Assembly: GCA_946811695.1 (NCBI GenBank)
Contig: OX328124.1
Coordinates: forward strand, 59,970,754 to 60,034,753
Origin: Gonocerus acuteangulatus
Taxonomy: Eukaryota > Arthropoda > Insecta > Hemiptera > Coreidae
Length of the DNA stretch: 64,000 nucleotides
Direction: 5' to 3'
Positions 26,001-40,551 of the stretch are shown here, piece after piece (position 1 is the first letter of the stretch; the number at the start of each line of letters is the position of its first letter). The notes below the pieces were generated by a model. That model did no database searches. It saw nothing but the letters and a program-made list of their open reading frames with translations, and was not told the origin of the DNA. The position numbers and the translations under genes are program-made.

Positions 26001-27126
26001 TCTACATTGACATGATTGAAGGACCTCTATTTCTACATGTTCGGAGCACCTATATTTCTACACGTTTGGAACACCTCTTCATCTACATGTTTGGATCACA
26101 TTTATTTTTATAAGTTTGGAACACCTCTATATCTACATTTTTGAAGCACCTCTATTTCTACATGTACGGAGCGTCCTTATTTATACATTTAGATACCACC
26201 TATATTTCTGTATGGATAAGCCATTTATTTAACTGGATCTACATAGTACCTGTAGAACATGCATTTATGGACCACAACTCAAGATATAACCCTCTAAAAC
26301 GAAAGTTAAATATTGTTTATATTTACTATTGACAAAAAAGACTTTATTTGGTTTCAAATAGACGTCGATCAACCTAAGAAAGTCAATATGAAAAAGAAAC
26401 AAATTTATTAAGAACGCATCCCATATTTTGAAGATAAATATAAGGTAGAAAAATTACATTTAATAACAACAATAATTCCGTGACTTAGTTTGATCATCGT
26501 GAATAATAATTATGTGAATCCGTAATAACATTATCTAACCGATACAGATTTAAAAATGCGTAAATCATGATTAAAATGTAACAGTTAAGGAATACAAATT
26601 TGAAGGCCAGGGGATTTCTTGCCTTAGAAGAGAACTATCAGCCTGCAAAATCCTTCTGGTCGATTTTCAACAATGATTTCAATATTTCCTTCGTTGCCCC
26701 AGGAAAGGTACGCGAGACCAAGAGTGACTCTTAAAACATTTACAGTTGGGCAATTCCAATACCTGAGCCCAAGTTCAATGACTTGAAACACCTTATAAAG
26801 TTTTAGAATAAATATGCTTTAGCGATGACTAAACTGGAAAAAACGGTCACAAAAAAGGGTCCGCCGGCGTTCACGCATGCGCGGTAGCCATGTACGAAAA
26901 AGAAGAATGTGTGTTATATAGTACATTACATAGGTTTCTCAGGTTGTCCTAAAGCATATTTATGTTCCTGAATTTGAGCAGAAGGCTCTAAACGATTTTA
27001 GCGCGGTTACTCCCTATCTCCATAGGGAGAACCCGCTTATTAGGTTGACCTCATGACGCAATCCGGAAGTGCCGACTAGAAACTTTCACGTTTCAGACCC
27101 TACAGATCACGAAAATATTGGTGGCT

Positions 27127-27186
<60 letters not shown>

Positions 27187-29053
27187 TTGTCTGTTCGCGC
27201 TCCTGATGGCTCAAAAATGGTCCGATTTTGATAAAATTTGGCACAAAAATCTGTCTTCTAATTTGAAAGGTCAAGTTGGTTAAGCAGCAGAATCCGCCCA
27301 CTAGAAGATAGTGTTTGGGGCGAAATTCGCGCAAAAAAAATCGTAACGCTTACGTTTATGAGTTTATATGCTTGCAGGTACTTGTTTTATAGGTTTGTTA
27401 ACATGAGAAAACGAATGAAACCATTTTTAAGGCGACATCTGAAACCGTTTCTGAGAAAAGTGGAACCAATGTTTTTGTAAGTCATTATTTTTTTGCGAGT
27501 TCTTAGAATCGCGGGATTCAATTGAAATATTTTCTACATCTTGGAAATTAATCCTAACTAAGATGATTAAATTTTGGTTATATTTGGAGTTACGGAAGTA
27601 TGCGAAAAAAAATATTTTATTAATAGACGTGAAGAGTTTTCGGATCTCCATACATTTTCGTAAATATCTCGATAACGGTTGGGAAATCGTGGTAAGTGGA
27701 AAGTGACCATTCGAATGCTTACTAAATTCTCTACAAAAAATGTTCTGAAGCAATATTCGATGGGGCAACGTCAATGAGAGATATAAGCGCTTAAAAAGTG
27801 TTTGTTTTGTTGTTTTGAAATGGTTTTTCTCTTTCTTTATCTCACTTTTTAATTGGTTGACTCTAGTTTTAAATTGCATTTATTAGAAAAATTAGTATTG
27901 TAGTAAAATAAGCTAACAAACGGTGAAAGGTATTGGTAGTTTGGAGTGGCTGTGCTAATCATGATGGCAGTGGCTGTCAGTTTCGTGATTTGTGATGCTA
28001 ATCTATTCCATTTCTTCGAGATGTACGTAACCGCCCTAAGATGACGCAGTTCCTGCGAATTGAACTTTTTTTTTTTTTTATTTAAGACCTTCTATGAAAC
28101 CTGCCATGAACATCTGCCTCTAAAAATAACGTCGAAGATACATACCTGAAGAGAAACATAGAATAATATGTTATCGGAAGAAGAAATACTTTATTAAATT
28201 ATTTTAATGTAAAGTTCTCTTGATTTGTCCATTTCTATTTTATGTTTTTGTTTTTTTACAAAATACACGCAGTTTTAGAAGCATTCTTGCTTAATTTGAA
28301 GTATTTGTACTTTGAACATGTAATAAGTACAAGCTTTAGCACCATGAAATGAATAGCTTTATTTATCATATGCAATTAGATTAACCTCTAGAACCACCTG
28401 TTAACCAGGTTAGTTGTATATGATATATTATGACTAGCCAACCCTTACAGAACAGGCCAAAAAAATTATTTTATTTGATTACGAACACCTGTGTGAGTAA
28501 AATAATCCCCCCAGAAAACTCGGTTAGGATTGCAAACATAGGACATTTGGAACAAGACTTCTTTTTTTTTCTCAACTTTTTGTGACATTCATTCCCCCCC
28601 CCCCGGACCTTCACTTAATGAAACTTAGAAGAATTCCTCATCCAGAAGTTCTCAACTTTGATGGTGAAGAACTTGGATAATTTTAATTTTGATTCTTATG
28701 AAGTAGATTTACTTATTATTTTTCTGATTTGGTTGATCAAATGAGCATTCCTTGTGCTGCTTACGAAAAGGCAGTCACGGCTGATAAGATAGATGTTTTG
28801 GTGACCGAAGATGTTTTGGCGAGCGGACGCTCGGCCTCACCTACATGCGGATTATGCATCATCCCATAAACAATAAATCAATAATTATAGCTTATTGACT
28901 GATCCTTTACACCGCTGAAATAATCTTCAATGAGGCTCGTTACACCGACGAGATTTACTCGTATTTAAAAGATCTTTACAATGTACAAATAAATATAAAC
29001 TTATTTGACAACTATGAGTTTAAAGATTTGTAGGTGTGAGGGAATGAAGGTCC

Positions 29054-29130
<77 letters not shown>

Positions 29131-31539
29131 TTTGTCAAGTCGAGGAGCTCCACAGCAATGGTGACCAGCCATAAAATAATTCTTATAAGTAATAAAAAAT
29201 AGGTTTATAAATTAATTATGAGCCCAGCGACAGTATCAGAATTTGAACATAACCAGCAGGTCATGGAAAATGAATAATAGTAATAAATGCTATTAATTTA
29301 TTAATTGAAGCAATATTATTCTGTAGAATTCCAATAATGAAATAACATAAGTAAATTTTCAGTCATATATTTTATTTATATCAGGAAACTTAGAGCAAGG
29401 TTTATAGATTCTTTTATTACTAAAACGCCCTGATTAATACATGAAATTCCGTGTTAAATTTATAAATAACTAATTAAAACCTTTTTCGCCTCGTTTTAGA
29501 AAACAATAAGTAAATAACAAATAGATTTTTTTTAGCTTTGTCATAAATGGTTACATTTATAGCCTTGAAAATATTTTATTTTGATTTTTCACGTTTAATT
29601 CCCCATGCGAACTTGTAAGCCTACATAGGCTAATCCGAAATAATAGTGTTCCGGTAAGCGGACTCAAAAAGTTATCAAAATACACCTTTAAAATCAGACA
29701 GAGGATTATTATTACGAAATTTCATCCAAATCGGGCAATTTTTGTGCCTGTGAATGAGCAGACAGACAAATATACCTATAGACACAGGGCGTATCGCATG
29801 TAGATGACAATGCTCAAGGGGGTGTAACCAGACCAAAAATGTAGTTAAACTTTGCCAACCTCACTTTTCTATCTCATTTCTTTCCAGAGTAATGCCGTTC
29901 CAAAGGTTATTTAGAAAGACCCATGCTTTTGGTAGAAAAATTGTATTGCTTTCATTGTTATCAATAGTTGTGTTTCTTCCTCATAGCAGCTAACCTCCTT
30001 GCACGTCATGGGCGTATATAAGGGGGTGGGGCTGAGGGGGCTGCAGCCCCCCCCCCGAAATTTTGATTTGATGGTAAAAACCTGTCGTAAAACCCTTAAA
30101 AATAAATTCAACAAGATCACTTAGTTCATAAAAAATATTTTATTTTACGTGTAATAGCGTTTTAGTTGCCTAAAACTATTCCAAGCTCTAAATTTTTAGT
30201 ATTCCATGAGCCCCCCCCCGAAATTTTCCCAGCCCCTCCCGAAATTATTTTCTATATACGCCCATGTTGCACGTCAGTGTTATACACCGCTCAAAAACGC
30301 ATATAGTGTGGCCAATTCCTAACTGGGGAACCAAATTATTTATTTTTTAATTAATTCTGATGTCAATAAAAAATATATTTCTGTTCTCATTCAACGAAAA
30401 AAGCTATAATGTAACAACTAAAATTAGATAGTGCTTTTGAAATTTATTAAAAAAAAATTATAAGATGTAAACTTTTTATATTAATTGTTTTTAGTTAGTT
30501 ATAGTTCCTGAGCAATGTGGCATGAACTAACCAAACATCTAAAGCATGTGCTTAGTTACGCAGCTCCTTTCTGAAGACTTTTTTGTAAATAATTTTAATA
30601 AGATTTATGTTGTTATATTGTATACTGTTCTAATTTTTGATAATAGTGGCAAACAGAGCACTAAAGATGAGAGGTATTCCTCCGAAAGTACTTTACAATA
30701 AATTAATGAATAACCGTGGATGTTGAGACCATTTCTTTACATTCCTGGCAACAAACCGTCCATCCATGTCAAATAGGAGCACTTCTGACACCAATTAATT
30801 ACATTCTACAACCCCATTTAGTCATTAAGATCACCGAGCGTGATAAACAGCAGAGATCACTTCAATGATAATTATATACTCTCATTAGTTGTCGGAATCC
30901 ATTTCTACGCTAGAGTGCGCGGATATTCTCTTAAGAAGACTTCATTGAAGGAAGTGGTTGAGTGATTTTAACGGTGGGTCAGGAAAGAACTGGAGCCGAG
31001 AGAGAGGGAAAGTAACCATACCGTAGTGGGTTGGTGCGAATAGTATGTCCTGTCGGGTCTCAAGGTCTCTTCCTCCTCCATTCCTACCTGACCTTACTCC
31101 GCCATTAGCAGCCGGCGTGACAGCCTCTGGATATTCTCCCCGCAGTCCAACTACCAACTTCACCATATCTAGAACTCTATATAAATGATTGAATAAAAAA
31201 ACAAAAAAAAAAAAAAAGGGTGATCTCTGTAATATATTATGAAAGGCTTACTATTAAGATAGTAGATTACAAGATTAAGAATATACCGTCCTATAGTCTC
31301 TTCTGATAGACAGAAAAGATGAATTCCGCACGCGCGAAATTTTAAGGGAAATATTCCCGACAGTTCCACAATTTGCAAATTCTCATTTCAAGGAACAAGA
31401 CGATACGTAGATCACGGAAGCTAAGCAACGTCGGGCGTGGTCAGTACCTGAATGGGTGACCGACCCCGTGCTGTTGGCATTATAAGAGGGTGGCAACCTG
31501 TAGATAGCCCGGCGCTAATAGCCAAATAGTTGATGCGCC

Positions 31540-31623
<84 letters not shown>

Positions 31624-32415
31624 ATAAAAACTGATTATGTCTCGTTTAAGACTAGGGAAGGCTTTGAGAGGTCAGACAAAGGAAATAGTTTCTAATATTT
31701 ATCAACAGTACAAAGCTAAGACTAAAAACGTTTCAAATCTCGTAGTGATAAGGTTATAACGGAGAGAATTTTTACCGCCAAGTCGATGAGAGGTAAAAAT
31801 AAAGAAAGATAACATATTGTACGAAATATATTATTTTATTATATCTATAATAATTCTATTTTAAGAATTACTGCTTTACTTTATGACTTTACGTCGCCTG
31901 AGATGGTCTCTCTGGCTCTATAAAGGGTTTTACGAAGGTGTGTTGAGACTTTGGCCCAATAGGAGAGCTTATTTAAACCGTACGTCCCATTTTGACATCA
32001 GACAATATTGCAACTTCTTTTCCCCTAAAATTAACATATTCCCAAGTGGAAGGACCTCCGTGTTTTGGCTAGCTTTGCTTTAGCCAAAAATCTAAGAAGA
32101 TTCTACAAGTCAATAATATTTATATCTATCGGTATTGCGTTTAATTCAAAAGAAATTTGAAGTTGGTGTTTTGGAAAAAAATACCCACGAACATTTCGAA
32201 TAACTTACTCAGTTTTAATCTGGCCTAAAACTTTTTTATGCCAGACTCCAGAGGGAGTACATGGTGACGAGAGTACTTCCTAGCAAGAAGTGCCCCTGAA
32301 GAGGTGCACAAATATGCACGAAACATGTCGGGCCTAATAAATAAAGTAGGGTGAAGGAAGGATTACTACTTTTAAGACCCCAAGCCTCCTAAAATTTGAA
32401 AGAATATACACACAC

Positions 32416-32468
<53 letters not shown>

Positions 32469-35400
32469 TTTTTTTTGCAATTGGACTTCTAGGCCACTCG
32501 CGCCGGGCTATATATAGATTTCCACCCTTCCTAAACATTCATGTTGCATCAGGGAATTCTTCCAACGGGCGCGGAAATGAAAAACCTTACCCTACCAGCA
32601 ATTTCCAGCATGAGAATCCAAGGCCTTAGCCACTGGACCGTGGGGAGACTCAAGAAGCTCTATTAGGAGTCACCTTAACCGAGAGTGAATAAACGTCAAA
32701 TGGTTAGCAAACTACTTAACAACAGGACCCTTGTTGAGACGCAGAAATGTTGCTGCGCTCACGCCTTCTTTGTTATATAACATTAAGAACGAAGCCAGGC
32801 GTAGCAGTGGGCGGAGCAATAAAAGGCAAAACTTGTACCAATGAGCATTAATCAAAGTTGTTTACGGAGCAAAATATAGATCATCGGACTCTCGACCTTG
32901 GACATGCTTTTGCCTCAGTTCTTCCTGAGGTTAGCCACACCTTCGGCGCCCCAGACATTTCTTCTACATTTCGTAGACTTGCAAATTCGATCCCAAATAT
33001 GCTGTGGGATTAGCTTGGAGCATGTTCACTATGGAATAAATTTTAACAGTACATTTATTGATGAATAAGATAAAAATAACGAAAGGAAGGCTTCTTTTTT
33101 TAAATTATTTTTGAATTCTCAAGAAAAATTGACCACGATACCCTTTTAATGTGCCTCTTATATAGTTATTTCAACTTATTCGTATCCTTTCGACATGACA
33201 TCAAAAGACAGTAACATATTAATGTATTTCACCAAAATTGCTCGAAAAATTCATCAAAAAGGGAAGAAAAATTTTACGTTATTCAACAAAATTTTACGTT
33301 GTATTGAACAAAATCCCTGTGGAATTTGCGTGGACTGGAAAAAGAAAGGTTGATACTTGGCTCGAAAATACATCGGATATTAGTGAATGGAGTACCGCAT
33401 TGGCAATCTTGTGATAAGATAAGATCAGAAGGAAGGCTGTATTGATGATTTTTAAGAAAAGGAATTTTTCGTGTTTTTTTTTCTTTGATAAACCTACAAA
33501 AATTACGAAAAAGTTTTTTAAGAAGTTGAAATGCCACTTGTTAGTTTCAGAACTCTTTACATATAGCCTAAACACGAAAATCCTGAGAATGAAATAGCGG
33601 CAAAATGTGCAGAATCTAGAATGGGTACTGCAGATAATAAAAATAGTTTTTTTTTTTGTTTTTTTTTTTACTGAGGACCAGCAATAAATTCCTGACACAG
33701 TATTACTTAATGGTAACGCAAAACATATCTGTTTTCCGAATTACATTAGAATTTAGCAGTGAGGGTATAGTTGGGATTCGGCTAGGAAAACATCAATGCG
33801 ATTTTTGTAAAAATCTGTATTATGGACGTTTCGGCTACTATTTGGTAGCCTTTTCAGCTAAAAGACAAAACACAAATACAGACATAAATATTTAAAATGT
33901 ACAGCCAATGATAATATTTTAGTTTTTAATAATAACAAGGAGCCAACGGCCTTAGCCACGTTGAATACACCGGCTCCCGTAGATCACCGAAGTTAAGCAA
34001 CGTCGGGCGTGGCCAGTACCTGACTGGGTGACCACGTGCTGTTGGCATTATAAAAGGGTGGCAACCTGTAGATAGCCCGGTGCTAATGGCCAAGTTGTAG
34101 ATACGCCGTAAAAAAATAAAATAAAAAAATAACTAGGATTCTACATACCAATGAGTGCGAGGAGATAGTAAAGCCCTAAGCTGCTATTCACCTTCCACTT
34201 GTCCAACAAACCCTTAATACTGCTTTACACTGTTGGCCTTCTGAAAATGTAATAATAATGATAGGTAAATAAGGTAAAAGATAAATTTTATTATCTTTAT
34301 GAGCGTTGCAAGTTGATTCACTAAACACACCAGGGGAAGGGCTGAAGACTATAAATTAAAAACGAATGCAATTATTGTTAATGAAAATAATTAAATCTCA
34401 ATTCCAGCTTATTATGATACCGTCAAACGCATCAGATGCCTGGGGAACTTCCAGGCTTACTAGTCAGTTATTAAAACGGATTTAGTTGTATAACTGCTTT
34501 CAAACTGCATTAATATGTATACAGGCCTTGGGGTGTGTAAACAGGAGTCGGGTATCTAGTATCAAGAAATAGGACTAATCAACTCTCAACTACTCATGGT
34601 TTATTTTTACACAGTTCCAAGGAATATCTTATCTATAATGAGTGATTCAAGTCGGAAGTAATAATAATTGGTTGTCATTAACTGTAGGATGTGTATTCAG
34701 AACATGGCTGAAGCTTCTTAATAAGCTCTGGGGGTTGATGATGGCTTTCCTCGGAGTGGGGATTCTATGGTGGGTGGCGGGGCAGACTTAGTGGTTCACG
34801 TAAAGCAGGATTGGGGTTTCGGAAACAGGAAAGTGTTAAAATTCATTAATACAATGGAAATTTGACCCAAAAATTTTTGTAAACCGAAAGTTTACCTATA
34901 GATAGCCCGGTGCTAATAGCCTAGAGGTCAAAAAACAATAATTAGGCTTCCCCGTGGTCCATTGGCTAACGCTATGGTTTCTCATGCGGGAGATGGGGGT
35001 TCGAGTCCCATCTGCAACAGGTGAAGGTTTCTTATTTCAAGGCCACTTGAAGAAAAGCCCTGCTTCACCATGGATATGTACGAAGAATGGAAACCCATAG
35101 ATATCACGGCACTAACAATGCCGAAAAAAATCCGCACTCTGGCATTAGTAATTGGAAAAGGGGCGTTAGGAGCTTACTCACAAATCACCCCCCCCCCCCA
35201 AATGAGCATAAAAGTAAAAGTGAGTTAAACTCACTTTCACTTTTATGCCTTTTTTTGGGGGGGGGGATTTTTGAGTGAGGTCGTAACCCCTTTTTCTATC
35301 TACTGGCATTCAGTTTTTTTAAAGGATCATCTTACCAAATAATGTTTTTGTTAATAATAGTCTTCCAAGAACAGTTTTTGTAGGTATTGTGATGTGGGAA

Positions 35401-38400
35401 ATCACAGAAAACTAAATCTAAAACTAGGTTTGAAAAAGTGAAAAAGCAAAACGTTTGGTTCTTCCGGACACTCTAAAATTATGTAAACATGAAACATTTT
35501 TTACCAAAGATTTTGGTTACATATACAGTTTATGAAGACCTAAAAAAATATGTATATATTTATTATCTTTGAGCTAGTCCTAATAACCATTGTAGTCGAT
35601 ACACAATAAATTTAAAAAGAATTATTATCTATGAGAAATTTTAGAATTTTCATAAACTTTCTTAATTATCAGGAATACTGCGCATGAAGTTTCAGAAGTG
35701 TCAGTTTGGTTCAAATGAATGTGGAATGTCAAGAAGTTCTATTCCATGTTTTCAAAATCATAAAGGAAATGAACATTCTATGGAAAATGCCTTCGATGTC
35801 ACTGTTATTTGGAGGTAGATTTCTTAATTCACACAAGATTCGACGTGAGGTGCAATTTAGTTCTTTTAAATGCTGTAGTTCGTAATTATAGTAGAAAATC
35901 AGGGATCTGCTGGTTCAGGAAATTTTCTTGTTCCCTTGTCCAAAAACGGAGGTTCTTTTGACTGCTCTTTAATTCGGCTGAAGAGATTGTTCTTGAATAA
36001 CAACCGTTAGCAGTAATCGTGATGAACTTTGAAGAGTAGTAATTGTTGCGCCAAAATAACTGTAAATAGTAGAGATTGGAATGCTTAACCTTTTTTCTAC
36101 CACCTGTTGGTGATTTCTTTTCGATGTATTCAATGAAACCTGGTGTCACTAAGCTCTTTTAAGAGGTTTTAATGTCTAAGCTTGGAATCTACGAGAAAGT
36201 TCTTTAAGGATATGTAATTAACTCTTCATGAAAATATTCTTCATGAATAATACTGTACTAGTTGCCTTTTATAGTATTAATATTTTGCTTATGAAGTTTC
36301 GATATTTCGGTGGACCTCTGTCACACCTAAGTAAATAAAAATAAGTCAAGGAATGGTTGGGATTCGGCATAGAGAAAACGTACTATTTTCAGCAAAACTA
36401 CATTTCGAACGCTTCGGCAGCCTTCTTCAGGGGGAATGAATAAGTGTAGAACGGTTTCTACATATATCCATGGTTACCTGAAAGTTATCGCGGTCTTGCT
36501 CAATCTTCTTAACACTTTTTGCTGAAGAAGCCTGCCAAAAAGAATCCCGAAAAGTTCGAAGTACCTATAGAGTTTTCTGAAAATATGTTTTTGTTTCTTA
36601 GATGTATCCCAAACATTCCTTGACTTCTCATCGCCTCAACGGCTAACTATTTGCAACTCACCAAGTAAATAATGTTTATTTGTTTTGTAATTTCGTCTGC
36701 ATGATTGGATTTAATTGACCTAGGGCCACGTGCTACTGTTGAGCCTTAAAAAACATTGATAAGTTCTCGGGGAGCTTCTTTTAACGCATTCCTAGTAATA
36801 CACTTCGAAAAATCTTTTATGATTATAAATTTACAATGAATTTCGTATCTGAAGTGTCCTTTGTCGATCCAAACGTTTTAGTACTCCTTGAAAACATTTG
36901 TACTAAAAATGATTGTGCAAATCCAGATTTGATTTAATATTGTTAACAAAAGCAAACACGGATATTTAAACTGCTCATGGTCGTCATTTTGTTACTCATT
37001 TTGAAATATTAGGAGTCCATAAATAAATCAGAAGAGTGTTTTATATTTGTTCTTCTAGTTTATAGGCAAAATAACAAACAAAACCAACTAATAACTTTGT
37101 CATTCCTACCATATCAGATAGAAATTTCTACCTCAGGAATCCTTGTTATAAATAATTTGAAATAATCTGGCTTAAAATAGTATTTTATTCCATCCAACAG
37201 ATTTCGATGACCTTTAGTTGCCTGGATGATATTTTCTAAGTGTGCGGTTGGTAAGGATCTATTGCTTCAGAGGGCTGGCTGTGCAAACAAATAAAAAACC
37301 ACCGGCGATTATGAAATGATATCTGGCGGAGAATTATTACTTTTGGAGCTGATGATAGGTGAAAGGTAATTATTATAGGGTTATCTAGGAGGTGTAGTTA
37401 TAAATAGGCGGTAGTTTGCCGCCGAAATGGTTGTAATTGGTCAATTAGTACAGAAATAGTGCAAGGCCATGAGAAGACTAGAGCTAGTCATTCACCTCTT
37501 CTATACGCCAAGGCCGGTCACTGTCTGCCTTCTACTCGCACCACCAACAAACAGCAACTCTAATATCGCTACAACTGGTTTTTAGAGAGCTGTGTAGTTT
37601 TCTTTTTATATACGTAGTAATATAATTTGAATTACTAATTTGAAGTGTGGAAAGGAAGGAAAACAAAATCTATTCCCAAATTAAATGGACACACAGGGAT
37701 TTTTTTTATTTATTTTTTTTTTTTAAGGCATTTCAGCCAAATGGGCCATTTATGCCATTATTGTGGTGATAGATAGCGCCACCCTCACCGACAGGACCCG
37801 ACCAGGCGAGGACACGCCCAACGATATCGCTGGCCCCCCACTGGATGAGAGTTTACAGTATACTGCAGATATTACATGGCACGAGCTTGTGGACGAGGGT
37901 CTGTTCGGTGAAACCAGGCCGACCAGACCCTCCAAGCTCATGGACCCTTTCGTCCTGAGGGCCCACGTCACCGGAAGACCCACCCCCACCCGACCGGCAC
38001 CATGCCGGAGCAGGGAGTAAAGAGTTTAGGAATTAATTATAATGAAAGTGTTGCTACTGTATTCACATGTTACAGCAAATATGTTTATAAAATGGCATTA
38101 TAAAAGTTACTCTGAGATTTTCCTTTTAGTAATATTTTTAACCGGTTAAATTTTTTAAATTATCCGAATTTCAGATGGTCAGTGGTTGATGGACGCAATT
38201 GTAAGCAGGGATGGGGTACTTTGTTTCGGAGCTTCCTCAAACATGTGATGGATTGGCTACTCCAGGCAGTTACAAGTGAGTCATGCTTCTCTAAAAGGAA
38301 GCTTGTCATGCGTAGTACTCTTGCCAGGGTTGAAGCAGCCATCGCAAAATTGGGGCTAGAGCACAACCCGAGGAACTTATTTGCCCATTCGCATGTGGTC

Positions 38401-39589
38401 AGGTTCAAGGTAGTTGAAGAGGCACTGATCAAGGTGCAACTACCAAGGTAGTTCGTGGATAGTAGGTGTAGCTGATAGAAATCCACCATCTAAAACCAGT
38501 TAAGACTTCTTGGCTTCAAGTACACGAACATTGGAATCGAGGGGCATTAAGCTAAAGTCGGAATGGCGTTTATGCCATGTTTCCATGTCGGAAGTGCCTT
38601 CCATGGTCGGATATTTACATACTGATAGGGGGTTGAGTGTAACCTGCACGGCTGTTTTGTTCCGGCATTGACTTTCCTTTGGCAGTAGTACGTTCTTATT
38701 AATATAGTATTTTTCATGTAATAATATTATTATTTAATTTTTTGTTTCTGATTAACATTTTTTTTTTAATTTATAATCACCAATTTATAACTGCTTTAAG
38801 TTATTACCTTAGGTCTCACATCAGCTTGTGGTGGTTACAAGCTTCTCAAACGAGAATGAATAGGAATTGTTTAATTAATCGATCTGTGTACAAGATTATA
38901 TGGGTATTATGTATCCACCCAAAATAAACTAACGTTGAAGAAACAGGCCTATGAAAGTTATTATATCATAGTATGGTATTTGTCCATTTCCAACTTAGCC
39001 AGTTTTCGTTAAATGATTGCCGCTATAATGATCGGATTTATTATAAAATTTCTGGAATAACTCTTCATAGTCAGCATTAAACTTGGCCCCTTTTTATAAC
39101 GCTAGGTTTTTAGGGGGGATATCAATACTTTTGTAATTGAACTTTGGCGCCGTCGACGGTTGGCTTGAGGACGATGGCGCGGGGGCCTGATGATTTAACA
39201 CTTTGAGGAACATCGGATCTAATACTTCGTGCAATGTACTCACAGTGAGCGTAGGCCGAAATTTGGCCGTACACACGGCCAGGCAGGCCAGTCAGTTAAG
39301 CCTGAACATCCCGCCTGAAAGCCGGTCGCCTGAACGTGTTTATATTCCGGCCGGTCTGTGAGATAAGACTGCTCAAGCGGCCGGAATCTATACACGTTCA
39401 GGCGACCAGTTTTCAGGCGGACTGTTCAGGTCTAACTGACTGGACTACCGAATCATGCGTAGCCTGCTTAAATGAGTAAGGCTATTGTATCTCGAAATAG
39501 GGATAAATAAAAAAAATATAGAAAGGGGTACTATATAACTTTCCATTTTTTCTGTTTTGTTTTGTACAGAAATGTGACAAAGCCGAGTG

Positions 39590-39638
<49 letters not shown>

Positions 39639-40497
39639 AAAAATGTATTCGCTATTCCTGAATTTAAAACCAGAATTTCCTGTTTTCGCGCGGATGTGTT
39701 CCCTATTATTCAACTAGATTTCAGCATCGCGAAGTAGTTCATGGAAAAGAGCTAAAATAACAGATTGTCAAACCTGTCTAAAGCCATACAATGTAATAAT
39801 GTAGCACAACATGCAGCAAGGTACTTTATTTTTTTTTTTTTTTAAAAGATTTGAAAAATAACTGTTTCGTTTGGAACCTATATTCTTTGATTCATCTTCC
39901 CATACGAATTCTTAAAATAATTAGCCGTCTAGACTTGTGGTTAAAGAAGGTGTTATCAAGACTCTTTCTATCATTTCCATTGAAAAAAAATATATAACAA
40001 CCTATTGCCTGTAAAAGAAAAAAAAGAAAAAAAAAGTCATAGGAATTTCATATTTTCACAGTTCATACATTGCTTTTATCTCTGTATTTCTTTACTTTAA
40101 GGAATCCTATATGTTATAAGTAATTTTTTTTTATCGTTAAAGCTTAAAGCACAATTTTTACAATCTACAGCAAACTCTGCAAATATTTCGCGCAGAAAGA
40201 ACGCAGAGAGTTGCGCAACTTATGAATGCGAAGAGGAAGGGGTTGACCTTAACATTCTACAAGTGAGGTGTCTCCGCAAAAGATAGAACTCCTCGTGAAT
40301 CGGCAGTACCATGTGGAGGTGGGGTTCTAGGCCCTTCAAGCTCAGCAAGGCCATTCAGACAAAAATATCTTCCAACTTGCTATATAAACTCTACATTTCG
40401 CTAAGCATAGAGATCATTATTGATAACTTTATTTCCTTCATGTCCGGAAGCAGGAAGTAGACAAAAAACAAATCCGGATATGAAGTCCAGCGAAACA

Positions 40498-40551
<54 letters not shown>

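Noticed and set aside
24533..26015. Long plus-strand ORFs (447, 432 and 274 codons) as protein genes
   Set aside because: All come from the 25-bp minisatellite, which has no stop in any forward phase; three overlapping frames with the same 25-residue period cannot be ordinary genes.
24345..26215. CRISPR-like array
   Set aside because: Unit is 25 bp head to tail with no unique spacers, in a eukaryotic intron.
33942..34046. Functional 5S rRNA gene
   Set aside because: About 14 bases missing near the 3' end, several substitutions, a SINE tail with A-rich end and target-site duplication.
34946..35020. Functional tRNA-Glu gene
   Set aside because: Promoter boxes are good but acceptor strands do not pair and a SINE body follows.
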